A stretch of 64,000 nucleotides of DNA from assembly GCA_014529385.2 (NCBI GenBank), contig CM043953.1, positions 61,691,872-61,755,871 of the forward strand. The letters run 5' to 3'. Source of the stretch: Adiantum capillus-veneris. Its lineage: Eukaryota; Streptophyta; Polypodiopsida; Polypodiales; Pteridaceae. The stretch's first letter is position 1; each line of letters begins with the position of its first letter. Both the position numbers and the translations under genes were made by a program. The notes beneath the pieces are model-generated. The model did not search any database. It was not told where the DNA came from and saw only the letters and a program-made list of their open reading frames with translations. Shown here in pieces: positions 56,640 to 64,000 of the stretch.

Positions 56640-58004
56640 GTTGCAGACTTCTGCACGCATTTTTGAACTCCTCTCGAGAGATCATTTGATTTTCAAACAA
56701 CCATCACCAAGTTTAATACTCGGTATGGTTCTCTCTATATCTCTACACATCTCTGGTCGGGCGACTCATGGTAATGTTATACTGACAAAAAATAGTAACC
56801 AATTAATTAAATGAAAAACATTAGATTTTTTACAATAAAACTAATATTTTTACTTACATATTTGTCTTTCCAAGCCGTTTGTCCTCCCGAACCATAATGC
56901 GTAGGAGTCTGATGGGATCTGGCCTCAACTTGACGTGTATACATCCTCGCACCCGTTGCCCTTTCATCGTCTTTCTCGCCCATAGCGGTCTCCCACTCCA
57001 CATCATGGACATTTCCTGGCCGATAGCTATGCTCTGGAGACTCCATTGTCTTCTTTGCCGCTCTCCTCACACTATATCTTTTGTTCTTCAGAAATTTTTT
57101 GACATGCTCTTGCAACCATTGCCTTGAGAATTGTTGCCCCTCAGGGTTGGGGAAACGCATGTGCATGGTTGTCTCTATATATGTGAGGTTGTAGGGATCT
57201 TGCTGATCAAATTTGAGAAAACAATTGATATATGTGGAGTGGATTAATTGGTTGACGTGTGTGCGGAATCTCCTGCCCTGCGCTGTCCCGAGATCCACCA
57301 TACCTCCTCTATGAACCTAGTAGTATAACCCGCGAGCATCTGGTGAAGGCATGTCATGGTCCTCATCTTCTGCTGGAGCAGGGAGCGGTGACTGTGGAAG
57401 AGAATCTGTAGTACTTCCCCCCCCCGCCCCCCCCCCCCCCCCAAAAAAAAACAACAACTAGCTCTGCTCCCTCGTCGAGATCGATTGGCGCTAGCGCGCG
57501 AGCTACCCTGACGCTGACTGCCAGAAGAGCGCCGACGTGAATCTGGGCAGAAGGTTGGATAGGTGATGGATAGGTGGACGCCACTGGCGTCGGACCCTGT
57601 GGCGTCGCACCCAACAGCGTCGGACCCTGGGGCGTTGGACCCTGTGAAGGAAAAGTTGAACCTGGAGCTGTAGCTGGAAAACTCTGCCGGTATGAAGTGC
57701 CACCAGTCGGAGTAGAGACCTCTGATAATCCAAAAGCTGCTAGCTGCGCCGGTAAATAGCGCTGCGTAAGGGTCTGCTGTGAACCTAACCACTCAGCCCG
57801 AAGACGCAATGCCCTCTCCACATCTGGATCGGTCACAGGTACGGCAGTGGACCCACCTAGAGCGTCCCGAAACCAGTCGAACCCTCATGATGACTGCTGA
57901 GGCAACGGCTGTGAATGATAGGCAGAGAGAGCATCGGGATATGACATCCCGTCTGCCATGAAATCCTCAATGCTGCGAAAGCGTGGTGTGGAAGAAGAAG
58001 ACAT
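56640..58004 (-). pseudogene. Transposase_24-like protein of CACTA copy 2
   Basis: ATG at 58,004: MSSSSTPRFRSIEDFMADGM, then a TGA (near 57,887), VERALRLRAEWLGSQQTL, a Pro/Thr/Ser-rich spacer (GPTPQGPTLLGATPQG) and a frame break in a long C/G run (57,418-57,442). The domain follows at 56,862-57,304: GRRFRTHVNQLIHSTYI, FSRQWLQEHVKKFLKNKRYS, and HYGSGGQTAWKDKY with the family GSGG block. After a donor at about 56,860 a short exon (ITMSRPTRDV, near 56,780) corresponds to the MTGRDPTPYE exon of copy 1. The nonsense codon and the C-run frameshift make it probably inactive; the C run could hide a sequencing error. Confidence 0.75.
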
Positions 58005-58360
58005 GGTCTGCATTTATTACGACAAAGATTAAACTAGGGTATAAAATTTGAATATATGATTAAAAATTTACACATTGAGTTTTTTCAAACATTGGATTCT
58101 CTATAGTATCCAATGTTGAAAGAATCCAATGTGGAAAGAATCCAATGTGTGTCTACAACCTATAAAAGAGTCTTGCAAAGCCTTGACTGCTAATAAGATA
58201 TTAGTGTGTGTATTGACTAATAAGAGATTATTGTGTTTATGATTAGTGTGACCGATTGCGCGATCACTTGGACGGTCATTGGGGCCTAATACGTCACCTA
58301 CGACTTAATCATGGAGGTATGTTTCTGTTTTTGTGTTGATTGTTGTTTAATTTAACATAA
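58005..58360. other. Upstream region of the Transposase_24-like gene
   Basis: Non-coding; two CCAATGTTGAAAGAATCCAATG-type repeats near 58,105-58,150. Confidence 0.5.
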
Positions 58361-58920
58361 TTAGTGTGTGTTTTAGTGTTGGCTTGTTTAATTGGCTTGT
58401 ACACACACTAATTAGTGTGTGTTAATATACACTAATTAGTGTGTGTTAACATACACTAATTAGTGTGTGCATTGGCTTGTGTAATTGGCTTGTGCACACA
58501 CTAATTAGTGTGTGCATTGGCCAATTCCATTGGTCAATGCACACACTAATCACACACTAAATAGTGTGTGTATTGGCCAATCCAATTGGCTTGTACACAC
58601 ACTAATCACACACTAAATAATGTGTGTATTGGCCAATCCAATTGACCAATGCACACACTAATCCCAAAATAATTAATGTGAGCATTGACCAATCTCATTG
58701 GCCAATGCACACACTAATTAGTGTGTGCATTGACCAATCACATTGGCCAATGCACACACTAATCACAAACTAATTAGTATGTGCATTGACCAATCACATT
58801 GGCCAATGCACACACTAATCACACACAAATTAGTGTGTGTTAACACATACTAATTAGTGTGTGAATTGGCCAATCCCATTGACCAATGCACACACTAATT
58901 AGTGTGTGCATGGCCAATCC
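58361..58920. repeat. Array of ACACACTAATTAGTGTGTG palindromes with CCAAT links
   Basis: About ten units combining ACACACTAATTAGTGTGTG (self-complementary) or its half with ATTGGCCAATG / CCAATCC links. The units alternate in orientation, so single strands could form cruciforms. Lies between the two divergent CACTA genes. Confidence 0.88.
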
Positions 58921-59019
58921 CAAATTTAACATATTAGGTTATGCAAGTAATAAATTTAACAAATTTGATAAATCTAACAAGTTTAGATTTTGCAAGTAAC
59001 TAATAATTAACAAATTTAA

Positions 59020-59335
59020 GTTTTGGTGTGTCTTTACTTATACTAATTAGTGTGTGCATTAGAATAATGCACACACTAATTAGTGTGTGTAAAGAACGCA
59101 TGCACTAATTAGTGTGTGTAATTAGTGTGTAAAGAACGTACACGTGCACTAATTAGTGTGTGTGTATGCATGTGTATGCATGTGTGTGCATGCGTGTGTA
59201 TGAGTGTATGCATGTGTTAGTGTGTAAAGAACGTACACATGCACTAATTAGTGTGTCTGTATGCATGTGTGTGCATGCGTGTGTATGAGTGTATGCATAT
59301 GTGTATGCGTGTGTGTGTGTGTGTATGCGTGTGAA
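59020..59335. repeat. Continuation of the CACTAATTAGTGTGTG repeat with GT/ATGC-rich tract
   Basis: Several GCACTAATTAGTGTGTG copies with a roughly 120-bp direct repeat (AAAGAACGTACAC.TGCACTAATT at about 59,132 and 59,226), ending in a TGTGTATGC-rich simple repeat. Confidence 0.85.
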
Positions 59336-59971
59336 AAACTCAAAAAACATAACAACAAAACTTACATGGAATTGAAGCGCTTGTTGGAAGAGGGTAGGAG
59401 AGTGGAAGAGTAGAGATGGTGGACAATAGAAGAGTAGAGATGGAGGTAGAGCTCAAGGTTGTGAGGTTCGCGCTCTCGACTTCTGTGGAGAAGACGATGA
59501 AATCCGAATTTTAGGGCTTTGAACTTCGCGGGGCACGCGGGTGCCCCTATTTATAAAAAAATTTGAAATTTGTTTTTCCGCTCCTATTACTGCAAGCATT
59601 ACCGTGTGTCTTACCGCACTGATTACCGCACCTATTACTGCAAGCCTTACCGCGTGTCTTACCGCACTGATTACCGCACCTATTATCGCGGCGCAAATTC
59701 GGGCCATATAAACAGATAGCCACGTTCTGACATTATTACTATTGATCCTCAAAATCTATTGGTACTATGTTTTTTATAAAATATATATAAAATGAAAGTA
59801 TTCCTAGTACTTTGAAAATGACATTTTTACCTAAAAGTTTAATTTTTACTTTTTATTGATATTTTATTAACATTCTTTGGTAATTTGATTTTAATTAGTG
59901 TATGTAATTTATTAATGTAGATTGTTTGGGATGATTTTGGCCCGTCCACTGAACCGGATAGATCACGGTGG
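59336..59971. other. Promoter-side region of TNP2 copy 2
   Basis: Non-coding. It holds a second cluster of TTACCGC words (59,590-59,690), with a duplicated phrase CTGATTACCGCACCTATTA. This may be a transposase-binding promoter region. Confidence 0.55.
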
Positions 59972-62900
59972 TTGGCCGAGCGATTACCATGCCCATGCGT
60001 GCGGTGCAAATGCGCCATTGCTCGACTTCAACGGATATGCTTGAGCCATGTAGAAGATTATGGACTATGGGACGATCCTCGCAAGCGTGCACGGATGGAA
60101 ACAAACGATCCGAGAATTGTAGCGGCTATTGACGTCACCCCTCATTGGTGTGTGGTTGGTGGACGAGGGGAAAGGAGGGTGGAAGAGCGCATGCGCCAAG
60201 AATCCATTAGAGAGGGAGGAAGCACATCAAATCAGCCAAGTACTGCTGCTCCCTCTTATCATAGTGACCACATCCCATCTCCTTACGTGGATGCAGAAGA
60301 CGACCATTTGCATAGAATGGTTGAGGATCGCTTTGCACGAGAGGAGGAGCATGAACCAGAGTGTGCATGCGAAGAAGCTTCCGAGCGAACGAGGAGTGAG
60401 CTACTCGATTCGGCACACACCGCACTATATGATAGATGCTCTTAGTCCATTTTAAGGGCATCTCTCGAATTCCTTAACCTTCAGGCGATGTTTGGATGGA
60501 GCAATGCTAGTGTCGACGCACTTTTGAGGTATGTATACAGATTGTGAAGGATGCTTGTGGAGTGCATAAATTAGCTTCTAATGTACTTTCTTCTTGTGAT
60601 AGATTGCTAGGATCGAAAGATGCTGCCAGCTGGCAATCACATGCTAGAGAAGAGACGAAAAGCCCGCGAAGTGGTGACTACATTAGGGATGGATTATGAT
60701 CACATTCATGCTTGCGTGAACGATTGTGTGCTCTTTCGTAATGAGCATGCCGATTGTGACACATGTCCATCGTGCGGGAGCCTAGGTTCAAAGATAGAAT
60801 GCAGAGCAGTAGAATTCCATGTAAAGTTTTGATGCATTTTCCACTCATCCCTCGCATCCAACACATGTTTAGATCAAAGGGTACGAGCGAGCTTTTGAGT
60901 TGGCATGCAAAAAATCGCTCCACAGATGGTATTATGAGAGTGCCAGCTGACTCACCAGCGTGGAAGCACACAAAGGGCACATGGCCAGAGTTCAGGGATG
61001 AGCCTCGTCACTTGAGGATTGGGTTAGCGAGTGATGGAGTGAATCCATTTGGGCACCGCTCTACTTCATGGAGCACATGGCCGGTGGTTGTTGTAAACTA
61101 CAATATTCCGCCTTGGGAGGCAACAAAAAAGGGAAACATTTTACTATCACTTCTCATTCCAGGAAAGCACAAGGTAAAAAACATGGATGTATATCTGCAG
61201 CCTCTTATTGATGAGCTTCAAGAACTATGGAGAGGCATAGATGTCATTGACATTTCACGGCTACCACGAGACCACAAAGCCGTCATCAAGTGCATCCTCA
61301 TGTGGACCATGCATGACTACCTAGGATTTGGAGAGGTATCTGGTAAGTATGCCCATGTTAATTGTACTCTTTGCTTTAGGTTTATCGTTTCATGTGTAAC
61401 GTTTGTTTACCTCTTGGCAGGATTGGCAACATATGGACATAGTGTGTGTCCCACTTGTGGCCCTTCCCTTGTGACAAAGAGACCTCCTCTTCTTGGGAAG
61501 GTGATCTATCCCAACAACCATCACTTCCTACCTCCTTCACATCATAGATATGCTCCCCCTATCAATGGAGTGCAGCCGTTCCATTGGAACATGGCTAATT
61601 GGGCGAAGCATTGGGAGGAGCATCATGGTACCTCACCGCCTCCCAATGGGTTGACAAAGGGTATGTCGAGGTACTCAATCTTCTTGTCGCTCCCCTATTG
61701 GGCTTCGTTGAAATTTCAGCACTTATTGGACCCTATGCATGTATTAAAAAATGTTGGGAAAGCTATATGGGATCACATAATTGGCAAGAAGGATTCATTG
61801 GGTGCTAGGGAAGATTTAAGAGCCATTAGATGTCTCCCCCCTTCAGCCACGCCCCGCATGGGGGAGCGGGGAAAGATGATTCTCCCAAAAGCACCATGGA
61901 TAATATCAAAGGCAGACCAAGAGCGGACAAAGCAAGTTATTGCATCCATCAGAACTCCAACAGGATATATGCGGTCACTCAAAGGTGCTTTCACAAAAAC
62001 CAAAAAGGGTGGCTCCACTCACTTGTATGGATTGAAATCCCATGATTGGCATAAAATCCTTCAGGTAAGAGTAGAACAGTTTGTGGTGTCTATGTGTCCT
62101 TATATATAGGTTGACATTCACTAAGATGTTTTATTGCTTGTAGTTTGTACTTCCCATAACTATTAGTGGTTATGGGGACACTAAGGTGAAGGCTGCAATA
62201 TTCAAAGTGGGTGAGATTGTGAGGTAATGGGTTTTTTCCAAGTACTATATCATGTTGGGCATGCATGACCTTTGGAAATTTTTTTCATCGACTATATAAC
62301 GTTTTCCCTGTAGATTTGTGAGCTCCAAGGAGATAGAAGTAGAAGCCATACCAGTAGCCCATCAGCTAGCAGTAGAGGCAGTGTGTGCTATTGAGGATGC
62401 ATTCCCACGTACAATCCTTGTTAGACAAATACACCTATTGCTTCACCTTGTTGAGGAGATTGCCATTTGTGGGGTGGTTCACTCTAGATGGATGTTCTTC
62501 TTGGAGAGATTCTTGAAGACTTTAAAGGATTTTGTTAGATTGAGGTCACAACCGGAGGTATGCAGAATAAATACAATATAGATAGCATTTATACGCTATG
62601 GAGTTACTAATAAAAATATGTGGTTTTAATGTTTTTAGGCGAGCATGGCAGAAGGTTGGGTGGTGCAAGAGGCATTTGTGTATGTCTCACAGTATCTCAT
62701 CACAGTGGGTCCATCATTGCCTCGTCTGTGGAGTGAAGAAGAGGATCCTAGGAAGCACTCAACCATTCCCAGTGGAAAAGGCTCACTCTTGGTCATGGAT
62801 AGAGAGTTTCATGCCATAGTCAACAACTACTCTTTACTCAATGCCACTATCATGACCAAATGGGTCAATATGTACTTGGAAGCCCGCGCAGCTAGAGAAA

Positions 62901-63902
62901 GGGATAGAGATGAATGGAAGAGGTCCCACGGAGGTAGACATGCACCTCCTTTTCCTAAAGAGCTTGCAAAATATCCTGACTTGATTCAAGTAGAGTGGAT
63001 CCATAATGCCATGACCAATGCCAAAGCACAAGGAGAACAAATAAGCCCTAAAGAATGGGAGTATGCGTGAGGATGCTTGCGCAAGGTGAGTGTGTATATG
63101 TTATGTATGCATGTATGCAAATCACGTAATGAAATGCGATGTAACCTCTTATGAATTGTGATTGTAGGGTCTCATTTTGAACTCCATTTGGTCCGAAGGC
63201 CGACATTTTCGCACCCGCAAGATAGATGAGCGTCGGACCACTAATGATTGTGGCGTGATGGGAAACTTTGACACAACAATAGATGAGGTCAGATATTGTG
63301 GTACTATAGAGAGAATAATCAAAGTGGATTTCAGATCTTTTCACAAATTCCTCTTTGAGTGTCAATGGTTTGCGGGTGACGTCAAAAGACATGAAAATGG
63401 GCTCATTATGGTGGATTCCACCCAATTCCATCGGGGAAAAACTGACAACTTGGTGTATCCTAGTAGTTGCGAGCATGTAGTTTAGGCTATGTGCAATTAA
63501 CTTAAATTAAAAATTTAAGTTATGTATATCACCTTATTCTTAGTGTGTGACGTACAGGTCTTTTATGTGCCATGTATATATCAAAGAAGACTTTGGTATG
63601 TCATTCCAGTCACGCCGCGGGGTAGATCTATCTTTGCAAAGACGGACATTGAGCCAGTAATTGATCCCATCATACCATCACCACAAGATGCAGAGGAAGA
63701 TGTAGTAGAAGTTGAAGAAGGTCAGCCAAGCCTTGCAAATAGTCATCGTGAGGAGGAGGAAGAGGGAGAAAGCAATGATGATTCTACAGGAGGTGATGGA
63801 AAGGAGGAAGAATCTCTAAATTTGTTTATTGATTTGAATACTATGGGTATAAATATGGATGATCCTAGTGCTTGTAGAGATCTTATACAAGATGAGAATT
63901 AA
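59972..63902 (+). pseudogene. TNP2-type CACTA transposase of copy 2, nearly complete
   Basis: Exon 1 (59,972-60,528) starts with the transposase-associated Cys motif (LPCPCVRCKCAIARLQRI) and ends FLNLQAMFGWSNASVDALLR, with TAG at 60,443. The core exon (60,603-61,340) has LGMDYDHIHACVNDCVLF, CDTCPSCGS, GLASDGVNPFGHRSTSW and ILMWTMHDYLGFG. After an intron of about 80 bp (61,341-61,420): GHSVCPTCGPSLVTKRPP, LLDPMHVLKNVGKAIWDHI and KAPWIISKADQERTK. The DUF4218 region (about 62,144-62,560) has RQIHLLLHLVEEIAICG and HSRWMFFLERFLKTLK; then SMAEGWVVQEAFVYVSQYL (62,640 on) and a DUF4216-like end (63,169-63,478; 63,560-63,902: VFYVPCIYQRRLWYVIPV). Lesions: TAG at 60,443, frameshifts near 60,615 and 60,800, and TGA at 63,068. 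Otherwise domain-complete. Confidence 0.9.
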
Positions 63903-64000
63903 TAAAACTCTCCATTCTTTCACTTGGTGTAGTATATGATTAATTTGCAAATGTTTCGTTATGTGCTTATGAATAGTATTTGTAATGGTTTTGTTGTGAG
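63903..64000. other. Downstream of TNP2 copy 2
   Basis: 3' flank of the transposase gene; no subterminal repeats reached yet, so the CACTA right end is beyond the window. Confidence 0.6.

Larger units (their letters stand above)
55942..64000 (+). mobile_element. CACTA DNA transposon, copy 2 (right end outside the window)
   Basis: The left terminus is CACTATAACATATGCGCGG at 55,942; the preceding ATT (55,939-55,941) would be its target-site copy. Subterminal words ATTACCGC / GCGGTAAT occur in both orientations at about 55,960-56,175. It carries a minus-strand Transposase_24-like gene (to 58,004) and a plus-strand TNP2 gene (59,972-63,902), arranged divergently. The right TIR is not reached, so completeness is unknown. 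TIRs and subterminal repeats differ wholly from copy 1. Confidence 0.82.

Overview
The window looks like repeat-rich nuclear DNA of a land plant. Evidence: spliceosomal GT-AG introns, CACTA (TNP2/Transposase_24) elements, a Ty1-copia gag with two CCHC zinc knuckles, Ty3-gypsy and LINE remnants, Mutator-type MITEs, two plant ATL-type RING-H2 genes, pentatricopeptide-repeat (PPR) debris and very many (CT)n microsatellites. The PPR wording (blocks like FKACGTTQDVD, KRIHDDIVSQGLL) reminds me of ferns, so a fern is my best but unproven guess. Almost every gene is a transposon gene or a pseudogene; only the two small ATL genes look like possibly intact host genes.

Layout. 1-14.1 kb: a decayed DNA transposon-like unit. 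A plus-strand DDE-transposase-like gene (725-9227) is split by a 2.6 kb gag-only copia element (1223-3834, perfect 5-bp target duplication) and by an inverted gypsy LTR (about 6.85-8.37 kb). It converges on two minus-strand genes: an FCP1/HAD-like pseudogene (9.4-10.5 kb) and a multi-exon gene with a basic N-terminus, coiled coil, RING-like zinc motif and acidic tail (10.7-14.06 kb). Both the transposase and the multi-exon gene have an intron filled with the same family of ~21-bp palindromic TGCTAATTAGCA arrays.

14,348-21,873: a complete CACTA element (TCA target duplication, TIR CACTACAAGAGG) with a Transposase_24-like gene, a TNP2 gene lacking its DUF4218 part, and a captured heavy-metal-associated (HMA) domain fragment. 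21.9-26 kb: ATL gene copy A and flanking exon-like pieces. 26-43.8 kb: a gypsy element, then a tandem segmental duplication of about 7.4-7.8 kb whose two units share the same inactivating stops (gypsy polyprotein plus reverse LINE); unit 2 carries an LTR-bounded non-coding insertion containing an inverted tiny LTR element. 43.8-51.6 kb: an expanded, collinear duplicate of the ATL region ending in ATL copy B. 51.7-52.6 kb: a MITE nested in a MITE of the same family. 54.1-55.3 kb: PPR pseudogene. 55,942 to the window end: a second CACTA element with divergent Transposase_24-like and TNP2 genes; its right end is outside the window.

Coordinates of LTRs, TIRs, target duplications and splice sites were read by eye. 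Family assignments come from recognised motifs, not from database searches.
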